Shown piece after piece: positions 1 through 13,542 of a stretch of DNA of 64,000 nucleotides; the stretch's first letter is position 1, and every line of letters begins with the position of its first letter. Under the pieces are notes generated by a model. The model had not been told where the DNA came from. It did no database searches and saw nothing but the letters and a program-made list of their open reading frames with translations. The stretch comes from Excoecaria cochinchinensis (Eukaryota > Streptophyta > Magnoliopsida > Malpighiales > Euphorbiaceae). The stretch spans positions 6,234,501-6,298,500 of the forward strand of contig CANTUQ010000073.1 of NCBI GenBank assembly GCA_947683425.1, in the 5' to 3' direction. The translations under genes were made by a program, and so were the position numbers.

Positions 1-749
1 TTTGATTAAATTATATGAATCTTCATTTTTAATTCTTAAAAAATTATATTCACTACATATAATCTAATTCTAAATAAACGAAATTATATTTAATAAAATT
101 AATTCACTGTGTTTATAAATTAAATATATAAAGTAAAGATAGTTCATTAATTATATGTAACGCACATTAATGTAGTTAAATTATAAGTATAAATGCCAAA
201 TATATTTTTTTAAAGCAAATGCAAAATGCTTATATAGTATTTAGTAGAAAACTTAATATTGTTATTATGTTATTAACAAATAATCAAAAAATATATAAAA
301 TTTTAAAAGAACTTTTGCATAAAACCTTCTAAATTAGTGACATTGGACAAACCCAACCTATTTCCAAAAAAAAAATGATTTTGCATAATACCCGTATCAA
401 AATATCTTGTCTTTATCTAAATTATAAAGTTTAATTTTAAATGAACTACCAATACCATAGAGGCATAGATGAATTGGATCAATGGGAAGAGTTACCGCAC
501 ATTGACACACCCAAGTAAAATGTTCCGAAGATATTAAAAGGCAGCAAATCTGTATGCACCGAAAACACCGAAGCATGTTATTAACACTCCAGAATAAAAG
601 TCCAAAACATTGAGGTCAAAAGAGTATAATAAAAATGTCAATTCTTTCCTCCACTTTCAACTGCTTCAGAGAGGCCACTAAAAAATTGCCAATTATGGGG
701 AAAATTTTTAATTTTAAAAAAATAAAAAATGAATTCTCTCTCTATATGG
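1..749. other. AT-rich 3' flank of the ICDH gene, no gene seen
   Basis: This stretch is strongly AT-rich with no open reading frame of note and no recognisable transposon termini. It lies just past the stop codon of the minus-strand isocitrate dehydrogenase gene, so its right part (about 500-749) probably holds the 3' untranslated region. No polyadenylation site could be fixed with confidence. Confidence 0.6.
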
Positions 750-3700
750 TTAGACGACCGCAGGTTGTTGGAGCTTTGCCAGTAGAATATGTGCGACAGC
801 ATCAATAAATTCTTCCGTGTTCAAGTAAAACTCTCTCGAGACTCTGCATAAATTGTAAGCATAATTGGAAAAGAAGAAAATTTTAGCATAATAGGGACAG
901 TTAAAATAGTAAAAGCATGGCTTATCAAGTTCACTTGAACATAAGAAGATGCTAATGCTGGAAATCATATGTAGTTCAAAAGGACGAAAATCTGGCAATT
1001 TCTCCAATTAATCAAACGGTTGGATTTCCACCCACCCCAAAGATATAATTATCAACACAAAAAAGGGAAAAAAAAGAAGCTAATTTTATCTATAATTATG
1101 TGTCTATGTATGCAAGTATGTGTATAGGCACACAACTACTAGATCCGTGACTTATGCACCAACAATTATCCGCAGGGGTTTCAACCAAGAAAACGCCAAT
1201 TGGTTTACTAGAAACATAATGATGATAATGATTCAAGGGATGTAAAGAAAACGCACGCATGTAGACAAGACAAATCAGGGGATCGTTACACTCAATATCC
1301 AAGGCTAATTCTATTGTTCAACATGTATGTTGCATTGTTTCTGTGTATTTGAGCCATCTGATCACATAGAAACATTGTTTTTTACCAATTATCCAGTGAG
1401 CAAAACATGCAGAATCCACTTACTTTGGCCCGTGGATCAAAATGGCAAGATCCTTTGTCATTTTTCCTCCTTCCACAGTCTCGATGCATGAAGCCTCCAA
1501 CTTGTGCACAAAATCAAGCAGCCTTTCATTCTTATCCAATTTGGCCCTTAAATAAAATAAACGCAGAAGAATGTAATTACATATGTTGTACAAAAGCATT
1601 TTGATTTGATCCAATAATAATAATAATAATAATAATAAACAATGACAACAAAAATAACAATAATAATTTGACATGTACAGTGCCTGCTACGTGTCTAGGG
1701 CTGTTGCCCTGTCCATTTCAAACAAAAAAGAAAATGACATGTACATAGAAAATAAAGGACACCATAACGTCCCATAAGATCATGGTACATTTTTCACTAA
1801 GTCAATAATTTTCAACCAGCAAATATAATGGGAAAAGCAGCAGAAAAATATTATAAGGAATGTACCAGTAGTAATAATTATACCAAAAATTGTTTCTGAA
1901 AATGAAAGGTATTTTATCATTTGAATTAGCAGCAGTAAAATACCTATGCTCTAGCCCTCGTGACCATGCAAATATTGAAGCAATACTGTTCGTGCTAGTT
2001 TCTTGTCCTTTCTGATGTAACCGAAAATGCCGAGTTACAGTGCCATGAGCTGCCTCAGCTTCAAGGGTCTTTCCATCAGACGATAACTGCACGTTTAGCA
2101 GTTATTAAAGAGTCATACCATTACAGAAAAGAATAAACAGTTCAGAACTATTTAAGAAATAGATATAAATTGATACAAACCAACACAGAGGTCATGAGGC
2201 CCAGTGAGCCAAATCCTGCAGTAAAGAGACCAAGTTTAGCTCTACTAAAAATCACATTTGAATGCTTAGACTATCACACTTGGTAGCCTCTTCAAGTCAA
2301 TATTGATACATATATTGAAACACAAAATTCATTATAATCTACTAGAAACACTCACTACCTATGTTGACTTAGCTATTCATTTCCTACATATCACACAAAA
2401 CTAAAGACAGACATTTCTTGGTTGGATGAGATGTTTCTGTGAAGGGGGAAAATAACTTTAATGTAAAATTAAACTGGACGTACATCATTTATCCAGCATT
2501 TCACGGCTGATAATAAAAACTGTCAATAAGAACTTCCAGCAAGATGAGATTAAAAAAAAAAAAATCCATCTTGGGAAAGAGTGCCTTCTGAAATTAACGC
2601 AGAATGCAGTTAGTATTCTTAGGTTCTACAGTGGAGCATATAACTGCTTGTCAGATAAATTTTGGCATTTAGTAGTCAGGAAAGCTGTCCATAAAAATTC
2701 CAGCATATTTATCAAACTCTGGAGAAGTATTTCTCAGTAACATCAAATGCTTTCAAAAATCAAAATGATTTTTATTTTTAGGCTCTAACAAAAGTTTACC
2801 ATGTTATGCTAGAAAAAATTAACATCATGTTCACAGCTGATGCTGTTATGTACATTTTCAGAAAGTATCCAAATGACTCCATATTTCTATTAATATTTAA
2901 CTAGATATACAACAAACAGATACTCTCTGTGTCTAAAATAAATAAATACTTATGAAAAAAATTATACCTTTTCAAATTATAATCCTTACTGTCTTATTAA
3001 AAAAGAGATTAGCATTATTAATAAATAATAACTGAGTTTAAATTATTAATTAAAATACTAACTAAATCTTGAAGAAATTGTTCTAGATTTACTCTATATA
3101 AATCATTTCCATTTGAGTAGGATAGAGCCCCTTTTCCAAAATTTAAGTTAAAATGTGACAGAAGCAAAAATGTCCAAATAAAACATTAAAAGAAATAAAT
3201 TCCAGAGTAGTTTCTATATTAAAACGTATAGCATTGTTTATAGATAAACGGGGTTGAAGTTACCACATTGCAAGATAAAAAATGAACCTACTTGCCACCA
3301 GAGTTTTAAAAAAGTAAAAATGTTTACTAGTAACTGGGGCTACAGTAAAAGAAAAGCTTATTAGAAAAAACAATAAAGGAGATTCATCTCCTCTCTCCAC
3401 AAACACCTATTATGCCCAGTTGCATCTCCATCCATATAAGGATGAGCTGGTTAGTACCGGGCAACAAAGCTGATATTCCTCCAGAGGCATGTGAGAATTG
3501 TAAGTACCATATGAAAGGGCCTAAAAACACACACATCATATTATTTGATACTATGAACCTCGGACACACTTGACTAAATAAATTGAAATGACCAACAAGA
3601 GCACCTTGAGCCAGTAGATCACTTTGTACATCTCCATCATAATTTTTGCAAGCCCAGACATAACCACCTTCACTCTTTAAAGCATAGGCAACCATATCAT

Positions 3701-6700
3701 CAATTAGCCGATGCTCATACCTGAAACCACAGGCATGCCATGAATCACTTTTGTTATAGTAAAAGGACAAACATAAGACATACTCAGCGTACCATATTGA
3801 ATTTTCTTCAAACTCGTCCTTCCACTTCTCTTCATATACCTCCTGGAATATTTCTTTAAACCTATGAAAGAACTAAATGTAAATATATCCTAAATAAATA
3901 TAACTATTGAACTCTACTCACATTTAATCAATATATACACAACTAAAAGTGGGATTAAGATTGTTTCTTAAATAATTTGATTTTTGTCCAAAAACATTCT
4001 ACTAGCATTGATATAGCTTTATTTTAAATAATTTATTGACAATAATAAATGTCCAGCACTAGTTACTCACTTGTACTTCAGAAACTAAAATATTTCTAAT
4101 GGATGAATACCATTTTTATATTACCATTCCTTTAACTCATGTAAAAATAATGATTTTTATCATTGGATATAATTAAATTAATATTGGATTAAAAATCTAA
4201 TTAGGTATTTAATGTCACTAAACGTGTCATAAATTTAAATTATCAAATTCATCTATATATCTATGACATTTTTATCACACTATCTTTAATTTTTGTAAAT
4301 GCTATATAATGAGTAATTAAACTAATTTCCTATAAATATTTTAACTGTTCCTAATTGTAGAAGCTTATTTGTAAAAGGAAAACAAGTATTATGGCTCCTG
4401 AACTATGCACATTTTTTTACCAAGCTCATTTGTTTAGATTAAATCCTTTAAATTTTAGTTTGTCAAAATTAAACCCTCCACTTTTATTTTTTCCAATCAA
4501 CAAAACATTTAGTTAAATAAGAGCTTATTTTACAAAATAAAAGTTTAAGAAATTAACTTTAACGGATAAAAGCTCAGCAGCTCAATAGAAAGAACTGTAT
4601 AGCTTGAAACAATCACCTAGATTTGGTGGATTCTAAAAGGACATATGTTCGGAATGGTCTACAGACAAAGCCAGGGTGATCAAATGAGCACAAGTTTTAG
4701 ATCATCCAGGGCCCAGTGAAGGAACACTTGCAAGCAGTCAATAGAACTTTTCATTATCTTAAAGTCACTCCAAAACTGCACTTCGCTAGAAGATGACCTA
4801 GTGACTTGGAGAAGCAAAAAGCAAAATGTAGTTGAAACACCTAGAGAAAAAGTTGAATTTAGTGCATTGATTCATGGGTTTATGACCATTTGTGGTTAAC
4901 GATAATCGTGGGTGATCTCAGAATTAGAACAAAAGGAACTAAGAAATTGTATTCTGACAATAAGTATGCTATTAGTATTTCCCATAATCCTGTTCACATG
5001 ACAGAACTAAGCACATTTAAATACAGACATTTTGTAAAAAGGTCACTACCACCCATCTAATGCCATTAAATAATCAGTTGGCAAATCCCTAACAGCCAAC
5101 AGCAACAAGAATTTCAGGAAATTAGTAGCAAAAGCAGGATTGGAAGACATCCATTCAACCTGAGGGGGAATATTGCATATCCCTAATTCCATCCAAAATA
5201 TTCTCTGTATACTATTACTGCAAATGGGAAGCTTTATCTGTTTTGCTATTTTCTTGATTGATCCCTTAATTTTTCAGGAATAGATCTCCTAAATAAGATA
5301 AGCTCTTTGCACATATATATGGCTATTCTATTGGTAATTAAGAAAATTTTATTATTTTTCGACAATATATAATAATATTAAAACATGAAAATGAAGAATT
5401 TCATAAAATATAAATAAATAATTTATTATGGCTGTGCTTTTGCATAGGTTAACAATTTGTTGGAGATCAATTGAGAAACCTACAAAAGTTTTGTTTTAGA
5501 GGCATGTGTTACTGAATTTAGACCAAATACCTGCCATCATATTTCTTCAGAATAGTGTTTTTGGTGCTCAAGTAAAGAGGCCACTTCTTTGCAAAAGCCA
5601 AAGACATTGATGACTCAGCGAAAGCTCGAACAGACTGACCAATTACAGAACCATCAGGGAACTCCCTATGTAGCAGAAAGGAAATATGCATACAGGAAGA
5701 CAAACCTGATCAACATTATACATTGCAAGTGCTACACCTGGGCCTTTAAAATTATAAACATCAAGCTCCATTGGGTTATCACCATTCTCTGGTACTGCAT
5801 AATATTAAGGGAAAGCCATAAGCACAAATACTACCTTGGAGGGTAGAAGCCTTCTCAGCTTGGAAATAAAAATGTTGAAAGCTCACCGAAAATCATTTTA
5901 AGCTTTCCTGGCCCCTGAATGACTGCATCAGTGGCACGATATTGATCACCAAAGGCATGCCTACCAATGCATATGGGTTTCTTCCAACCTGTATACCTGT
6001 TTATAAGTACTGAATAGTGCTTCCAATTACTTCATAGGTACTCAGGATTACAGCAGGGATTGAAGATTACCAGGAACAATTCTTGGGATATTCCGGCAGA
6101 GAATAGGTTCACGAAAAACAGTGCCTGTAGACTAGCAAAAATATTTATTAGAAGCATTCAAAACAAAACTAAGAATAAAAGTCAATATATATATATATAT
6201 ATATATATTAAGCTAAAGTACATCTATGCTATCCAAATGCACAATGCGATCTCAAGAAATGATCAATGAAATATCATACAGAAACTTAGGGTATCCAATG
6301 TTGCAAGTTGTAATCACTTTATTAAGATGGGATAAGGATCAAATATGCACATGAGCTATCATAAATGGATCATATTTCCCTAAAGGATTTTTGTTGAAAA
6401 AATGCCCTGGTGATAAAACAGGCTCACATATGGCTTTTTCAGAGTATATTTGACCCTTAAAAAGATCATCAAGGACAAATGTGATCCATTTTGAATAGTA
6501 AAGGGATATATTTGGCCCTTTGCCCTATTAATATTAAAATTTTAAAAAAAGAAATGCCAACTATATTACTAGTAAAATGTCTGGAAGGTTAGTTTCCGGC
6601 ATTTAAACAATTTCCTTCGCAGTCCCCTCCTCCCAGCATCATCCTAGTTTGGAATTTAAATTTGTGGCGAAAGAAGATACAAAAATATTTTCGCATGAAA

Positions 6701-9271
6701 TCGTGAACTATAATAGTAGGCCTTAAAAGAAAACAATCAACCTACAACAAACTGCTCAGAGATGCATATTTTCATTTTGTTAAGACACTAGCAGTGAGGT
6801 GCGAACACATACTAGCTGAATAAGTGTGAATATAGGTGCAAACACTAGGATTTGATAATGTAATTACTGTACAATAGCTGTTAACTTGATGTATTTTTTC
6901 AGTAGATATTCACCGATTAGCTTAAGGGGATAATCAAGCTGATTAAAATCATTTCTCTCTCCTTTTCTTTAATATTTCACGCCTTTATTATTTAAAAAGG
7001 ATACAATATACAGTCAAAAGTGCAAAAATAAAACAAGAAACTTCAGAGGTAGAAAAATAAAGGCAGTGTTTTCTCAAAAAATAAGCAATGATGTTCTGCT
7101 GCCGTAAATTGTCAGTAAAAGTTCAAGTAGTGAGAACTTTAGTAATGCAGCTTCCACCAGCATATGTTTGGCAACATATCATTGCATCTGTAGCCATATT
7201 TGATTGAGAAATAAATCGAGGGGATAAAATTTATAACTCTGCAATGACCAATAACAAACCATTTAAGATGTTTCTGATTGTGCCATTTGGGCTCCTCCAC
7301 ATGGACTTCAAGCCAAATTCTTTAACTCTAGTTTCATCTGCAGATGATGGGAAAAAATATATTAAACAGCAAGAATCATCTTAAAATTGGAACAAATAAT
7401 ACATTATTCTTTATGCAAACCTAATATATCATGCATTATGATCAAGATAGCTGGCTGAAAGACGAGTAAAAATAACAAGAATAACTTACCAGGAGTTATT
7501 GTTGCACATTTCACAGCAACATTATACCTGAACAAAATAAAAATTTTGGGATGAAATTCAAACATGTATGACGATTTTAAGAGTTCATGCATGATTGAAG
7601 AAACTAGCTGATATATCTGGTCTTTTTTCTTCTTAATCAAAACCCTGTCAACTTTTTCCCTTTTTTCCTCTTTCATTTAGCAAGCCCCCAATGAAAACAA
7701 AAATCTCTCATTATCAAAAATCATACATCACGGCAGAGGAATTACTAATTAGTAATTACTACAACAGGAAAAGAACTCCCCATGGGCTACAACCAATGCA
7801 AAAGCTTACTGAAAATCAAATCAGTTGTAAATCTCCCATCAAACAAACATCAACATCATACCCCTCAACTATAGTTTGACCTCTCTATAGTCCATTATTG
7901 ATTGTATAGAAATAGACTACTCATCAAAGTTTCACTAGAAAAAAGTCCCATGAGATTACCCTCACTGTCTAGATCAAAATCAATCACATTTTTCTTTAAG
8001 TATCACCTCTTGGAAAATAAATTACTTTGTAATGTTTACCCATAACAAATACTTTTGAAAATATAAGAAAAATGGTCAAATTAGCTCTAATATAAAGGCC
8101 AAAATTTAAATACAATAGAAGAAGAAAAATTTTGAGGGGGCAAAATTGTAAGAAATAAGAAGAGCCAATTTAGAAACTAAGGATTTTTTTGAAAAAATAA
8201 AATCTAGGGGGTTGGGCCCCCCCTCATGATTAGATGGTTCTGCCCCTACATGTTATCCACTTTGGTATTTGATGCCTTCTTATGGACCAGTTTCAAAATT
8301 GGCCATTTTAGCACACAAATATATATTGCCTACAAGACAAGATAGCTACCAAGTTGTTCGATCAATTATATGGTCACACTGCTATGCAATCACAAATTAC
8401 ATAGTACACAATCAGAACCAAATTCAGAATTTGACAATTGTAACTTAATGGGCAGCGATCATTTGATCACATAAGCCCATACTCTGTAATATTCTGAACA
8501 TAATTTTAGTAAACAAAATGGGAAGTAAACTAGGAAGCAAAGAAAATAAAAATAAATTAAATAGACAGACAAACTTACTTAAGAGTGGCCTCAGCACTTT
8601 CTACAGTGACCTTATCATCGGTAGCATCACGATTCAGTATCCCCAAATCAAAATACTTAATATCCAAATCCAAATAAGGAAGTATAAGCTGCAATGGCCA
8701 ACCCGTTAAACTTAATGACCATTCTTTCGCAACACCAGTACATTCATAAAATTATTTCGCACATAAAATTTAAAAAAAAAATAATAATGAAAAGGAAAAC
8801 AGGCATACTTTATCCTTAACCGTGTTCCAAATAACTCTCGTCATTTCATCACCTGATCATGAAAAAAAAAATATTAAAGGTCCAGTCACTCGTTAAAAAA
8901 ACTGCTAAAGATACTTCTTGCAATCCATCTCTCCTCCATTTCTCGTTAACCAAATATAGCAATTTTGACTAAGATAAACAACAAAGATGCTAGGGTTTTG
9001 CTGAGGTTTTACCGTCCATTTCAACGATTGGATTTTGAACTTTAACTCGATCAAAGCCAGAGGAAGAAGCGAAACAACGAAGAGAAACAGCTTGAGCGTT
9101 CTGAGAAGAGAAAGCAAGGCGAGTGCTGAAGAAAGGTTTTCCATTGAAGAGCTTAGAATTGGAAGAGAACGAAAAAGCGTAGGTTTTAAGGGCGACTGTT
9201 GATGATTTTGAAGGCGATAGCATCTTAGCGCCAGGCATGGCTGACAATCGAAGTCTAGCAAATATTAGCAT
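750..9271 (-). CDS. ICDH: NADP-dependent isocitrate dehydrogenase, plastid/mitochondrial type, 15 exons
   Basis: Converts isocitrate to 2-oxoglutarate and CO2 with NADP+ and a divalent metal, supplying NADPH and 2-oxoglutarate inside organelles. Exons in transcript order: 9271-9013, 8852-8809, 8688-8579, 7527-7490, 7337-7260, 6124-6071, 5988-5887, 5794-5706, 5634-5531, 3861-3793, 3720-3605, 2215-2181, 2086-1944, 1546-1424, 843-750. Every junction is GT..AG and phases match, giving 1458 nt or 485 residues, the usual length of the organellar plant enzyme. The first ~70 residues are Ser/Arg-rich and poor in acids, as in a transit peptide; the mature part starts near VKVQNPIVEMDG. Substrate and metal motifs are visible: SPNGTIRNIL, VFREP, CIGRHAFGDQYRATD, LKKYDG, YEHRLIDDMVAYALKSEGG and NYDGDVQSD; the NADP loop is HGTVTRH. 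No stop or frameshift interrupts it, so it looks functional. The start is the first Met (9271); an alternative Met at 9238 would shorten the transit peptide. Introns are AT-rich and hold a copia remnant and a TIR element. Confidence 0.95.
1613..1638. repeat. (ATA)n microsatellite in ICDH intron 13
   Basis: About nine units of a trinucleotide AAT/ATA repeat lie in the intron between exons 13 and 14, just upstream of the exon 14 acceptor. It creates a poly-Leu shadow reading frame that is not coding. Confidence 0.9.
4640..5330 (+). mobile_element. Copia retrotransposon 3' remnant in ICDH intron 9
   Basis: Read on the plus strand, antisense to the host gene, this intron segment encodes broken pieces of the copia RNase H C-terminus. 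The peptide VTWRSKKQNVV begins at 4801, and LYSDNKYAISISHNPVH begins near 4948; both are hallmark copia motifs (serine-rich region before the RNase H aspartate, then the DNK-AI-IAHNPV block). Near 5160 the purine tract TGAGGGGGAATATTG resembles a copia polypurine tract followed by the start of a 3' LTR. Stops and frameshifts interrupt it, so it is a dead fragment. Its left limit is uncertain. Confidence 0.75.
6184..6208. repeat. (AT)n microsatellite in ICDH intron 5
   Basis: A pure run of about twelve AT units lies in the intron 5 sequence just upstream, in plus coordinates, of exon 6. Confidence 0.9.
6329..6527. mobile_element. Small TIR element (MITE) in ICDH intron 5
   Basis: The two ends are imperfect inverted repeats. 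The left end reads GGGATAAGGATCAAATATG and continues into AAATGGATCATATTTCCC. The right end, reverse complemented, reads TAGGGCAAAGGGCCAAATAT and continues into AAATGGATCACATTTG. The inverted arms extend about 60 bp with a short loop, giving about 200 bp in total without coding capacity. The 'GGGxAAxGGxCAAATA' start resembles Mutator-like MITEs. Target duplication was not resolved. Confidence 0.6.
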
Positions 9272-9640
9272 TCGAAGGCAGTGGGGACTCTGGGGCCTTC
9301 GTTTTTGGGTTTTGGCTTTTCAGGCTCTGAACTGAGAGCTCTGGCTTTTGTTGTATTTGTGCATGTTTTGGTTTGGCTTTGTGGTTTGTAAAACTGGATC
9401 AACCGATTCGAACAATGTGTTTTGGTTCAATCGGTCCGGGCGGCATTTTTTGATTTTAAAATTTACTCTACTCTTCTTACCCAAAAAAAAAAAATTACTC
9501 TACCCTTTTTTTTCATACGAATATTAGAAAAATGTACTACTATTTTATTTTAGGATAAGCTGTGATTTTGTGTCTATGCTGATTTTGTCCTCCAACCATT
9601 TTTTATTGAATTTTACCTCCAAACTAATTATAATTGTGCA
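9272..9640 (-). promoter_or_regulatory. 5' flank and likely promoter region of ICDH
   Basis: This region lies directly upstream of the ICDH start codon. It is more mixed in composition than its surroundings to about 9450, then becomes AT-rich. On the minus strand it contains CA- and AAC-rich tracts. No convincing TATA box was found, so the transcription start is not placed. Confidence 0.4.
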
Positions 9641-9666
9641 ATTATATCATTTTTTGGAAAAAAAAA

Positions 9667-10870
9667 GATAAATTATAATTTTAGACCTGAATTATAAAGT
9701 AATTTTCAATATCAAACCTAATATTTGAAATCTTATAATATTAGCCCATATTTTTCAATCCTCCTTCAATTAAGAAACACAGTCAATAAATCCGTTAAAT
9801 ACTAACTGATTTATTGATTCAACTTAGTTTTTGCCCATTAGGACTCCATGTCAACCATTTTAATCATTTTAAATTATTGGAGTTTTGGGCACTCACGTTC
9901 ATCTCCTCCAAATTCAAGTTCAGAGCTTGAATTACTCCTCTAAATCCACCAAGAAAAACGAATCTCATGTCGGCACCAGACTGTAGATGGTAGAGCTGTT
10001 GATTATTTGATTTCACTTCAAGCGGTGGCCAAGCAAGGTAGACCAAGTGGATGCACACTTCTCCCATTTTTATACCCAGCAATTGCTCTGTATCTGCTGT
10101 TGCCAAGGGTGATAGTGAGACTGAGACTGAGATTGTAATCTGGCTAATGAAGATTTTATGGGATCTAGTTTTGATGGAGACAAATGGTTTATTATATTAT
10201 CTAAGGGTTTGATTATTGAGGCTAGGTTTGTGCGATATTGAGCTATTGGTGCAGCAGCCGAATGGCGGTGATGTTGGGAAAACTAGAAAAATATAAATAA
10301 AAGTGTTTATATGTGTTTTACGATGTTTTGAAGCTATTCCTGATGGCTGTGAAGTGTCAAAATTTAGCATATTTTTTAATCTATGTAAAATAGCTTGATT
10401 GGATGTTCATGTAAAATGATTAGATCTTCTATGTTTTCTTAAATGTGCTGTTTGAAATTATCAACTTGATTATTGTGCATAATGAATTGAAACTATGCAT
10501 CAGATTTGGAAGCAGTACACATGTTGATTTTGTTGCTGCTGTATGTGCAATTTGGTTTTGTGTATGATTTAATGATCTTTACGATTGTTAAATACTGGTT
10601 TTCGGTGGATCTGGAATGAAAAGAGAAAGAAGAATGAGGAGGAGGAAGAAGGTGACATGGCATCTTAACGGGCAAAGGAGAAACCCACAACCAAGCTGAA
10701 TTAGCAAATTCGTTAACCCTTAATAGATTTGTTGATACTTAACAGATTTATTGACGGAGTCAATTAATTGAAAGGGGAGTCAAAATTTGAGACTGACATT
10801 ATAAGGTTTCAAATGTTAATTCTAACATTGAAAAGTAACCAAGAATTCAGGCATAAATTTGTAATTTATC
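9667..10870. mobile_element. Mutator-like element with ~200-bp inverted ends
   Basis: The left end starts GATAAATTATAATTTTAG and the right end, reverse complemented, starts GATAAATTACAAATTTATG. Inverted similarity continues inwards for about 200 bp: 9667-9860 pairs with about 10655-10870, sharing for example TCAATAAATCCGTTAA versus TCAATAAATCTGTTAA, and TTTTGCCC followed by CCATGTCA on both sides. Flanks are A-rich (GAAAAAAAA / CAAAAAAAT), consistent with but not proving a 9-bp duplication. Long TIRs of this type are typical of Mutator-like elements. No transposase is visible. The interior carries an 80-codon minus-strand ORF (10106-9864) of unknown origin, possibly a captured host fragment. 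Confidence 0.75.
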
Positions 10871-11159
10871 CAAAAAAATACACATGACTAATGGAAATAT
10901 CGACAACCAATAGCGAGTTAACATGTCAGTCAAACACTTTGAACATTTCTTATAGTCAGCATAAGAGAAAAAATTAGAGGAATGCTTGTGGCATGTTTGT
11001 TTGGTACATTGATGCATTCCTTGTATTACCGTACGCACCATCTAATTTACACTTACTGTACTCTAAGCCGCACAATATTAAATTTAGATTTACAGGAAAC
11101 TAGCTAGACTGGTCTCAATTGTTTATTCTGTTTTTTATGTACACTATAAAAAAATCTCC

Positions 11160-11610
11160 AAATTAGCGATGGACACTTTTTTGTCGCTAATTGGCGACTG
11201 ATTTGCGACGGAATTAAGAATGAGTCGTGGAAGATTATTTTTTCAATTTTAGCGATGGAAAAAAGAAACCGTCGCTAAATTTTGGCGGCAATTTATGGAG
11301 TCTTTTTTTGCAACTAATTTAGCGACTAAAATAATAGTAGCTAATTTTTGCGACTAATTTAGCGACTAAAAAAGCTGTCGTTAAATAGCGACTGAAATAT
11401 CCGTCGCTAAATTTGGAAGTAATTTTAGCGATTTTGTTTGCGACAGATTTAGCGACTGAAATTTTTGTCGCTAAACACAATTAAATTAGCGACTGAATAG
11501 CGACGAAAATTTCTGTCGCTAAAAAGTTTTCAAATTTTTTTAAATATGAAAATAATTTTCAAAATACTTTACCAACGGAATAATCCGTCGCTATTTCGTC
11601 GGTAAAATTG
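11160..11610. repeat. CACTA left subterminal repeat array
   Basis: Around twenty copies of a core resembling TTAGCGACGG or its complement CCGTCGCTAA occur in 450 bp, in both orientations, with spacer sequence between them. Similar copies occur at the right end (31560-31870) and in the internal duplication at 12700-12830. Confidence 0.85.
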
Positions 11611-13160
11611 ATTATAATATTAATAAAAGTATGCATACATACTTATGGTTATTAATTATTTTTAATATTTTTGTTTTACACATGAATTTTAATTTATCTA
11701 AAATAAATTTTATTTTTATTTTTAATTTGTCTAAAATTATTTTTTATTATTCAATTATTTAAAAATTTAATGAAAATATTAGATAGATGAACTGAAATTA
11801 ATATTAATAAAGAAATTTATTAAGAAATATATATTGATAATCTTTTTGGGTTTTGAATTAATAACTTTGACTAAATGATTAAATTAAAATATATAAATTA
11901 ATATATGTATGTTAGGCATGATTTTTACAGAATTAAAATACATAAATTAATATATGTATGTTAGGCATAAATTAATACATAAAGTTACATACTTAAATAT
12001 TTGGTTATTATTTTTAATATTCTTGCTTTACAAATGAAATTATATTGAAATTCATTTCTTTTACTAATTCCGATAAGATTAATATTTAATATTGAAAATA
12101 TATAATTAAAACAATTGTAAACAAAATTTAATAACTTTTTAGTACTTTCATTGATTGAAATAAATGATGCGGTGGAGTTGGGCATTCAGTATGTAGAGCG
12201 AGCCGAACGGGTCATAACTTTTGTTATAGGTGTCCAATCGCTTATTATAATATGTTTCCGGAAAACTCGTTTCGAGCCGGTCGTATTTTATGGGCTTGTG
12301 GCTCCCGTAACATCCATTTCGGGTCTTAAAAAATGACGTTTAAACTTTCATTTTTCAGTTTGAAGTTCAGTGGTATTTTCGTAATTTATTCATTTCTTTT
12401 ATATAAATTGTCTGTTACCCGACTTTGAAAGGGACTTTTGGAATTTGAATAAAAATGATACTATTTTGGATACTTTCGCTGCGTCAGTAAATAATAATAA
12501 TAAATAAATGCAAGTATATGTAAATAAACAAGTAAATAATATGTATATATATAAATAGGTATATATAATTAATTATATAGATTTTCTTTAAAATTATATA
12601 ATTAATTATTAGATAAATTATAGTCAATTAAATAAATATATGTATACATATAAATAAGTAAATAGACATAAATAATAATAATAATAATAATAACCCTATT
12701 TTCAAATTAGCGACTGATATTTCTGTCGCAAAAAAAATTTCAAATTTTTTTAATATGAAAATAATTTTTGAAAATTAAAGCGATACTTTAGCGACGGAAT
12801 AATCCGTCGCTATTTTGTCGGTAAAATTAATTATAATATTAATATAAGTATGCTTACATACTTATAGTTGTTAATTATTTTCAATATTTTTGCTTTATAC
12901 ATGAATTTTAATTTGTCTAAAATAAATTTTATTTTTATTTTTAATTTTTCTAAAATAAATTTTTTATTATTCAATTATTTAAAAATTTAATGAAAATATT
13001 AGATGGATGGACTGAAATTAATATTGATAAAAAAATTTATTAAGGAATATGTGTTGATACTATTTTTGGGTTTTGAATTAATAACTTTGACTAAATGATT
13101 AAATTAAAATATATAAATTAATATATGTATGTATATATTGCAACGCCCCAACAAATAAAT
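11500..13160. repeat. Direct duplication inside the CACTA element
   Basis: The block at about 11515-11950 is repeated at about 12700-13140. Both copies contain TCAAATTTTTTTAA, the CCGTCGCTAT / GTCGGTAAAATT pair and the downstream AT-rich tract ending in TTAATATATGTATGT. A partial third copy starts near 11985. The phrase TACTTTCGCTGC also recurs (12472 and 13264), as does CGAAAATTTT after a GTAAYG(C/T)CCC core (13302 and 13350). The intervening 12120-12690 stretch contains short mixed-composition sequence without a recognisable gene. Confidence 0.65.
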
Positions 13161-13500
13161 AATTATACAAATAAATTAATTAAATTATAGGTTAACTTTG
13201 TTATTTTTTGAAAAATTAAGAATTATTCAAGATTTTTATCGAATTTTCTAAGTTTTTCTATTTTGCTACTTTCGCTGCATCAATATATGTATGTATATAT
13301 TGTAACGCCCCGAAAATTTTTAAGTTGCGAATAGTACCACAGTAGATATGTAATGTCCCGAAAATTTTCGATATTGTAAATAGTAATTCGATAGGCTAAA
13401 AATTTACCAAATGTCATTTTTGACTCAAGTGATCCGAAATTTTCTTTAGAATCTATAAAATTAAATATATTTAATTATAGCTAAATAAGTACTAAATATG

Positions 13501-13508
13501 AGTATGTG

Positions 13509-13542
<34 letters not shown>

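Noticed and set aside
750..1007. ORF treated as a separate small gene
   Set aside because: Only 750-843 is coding (last ICDH exon); the rest is intron.
1407..1604. Plus-strand ORF across ICDH exon 14
   Set aside because: Antisense shadow of a real exon.
8905..9261. 118-codon ORF over ICDH exon 1
   Set aside because: Shadow in another frame; the true frame has the transit peptide and splices to exon 2.
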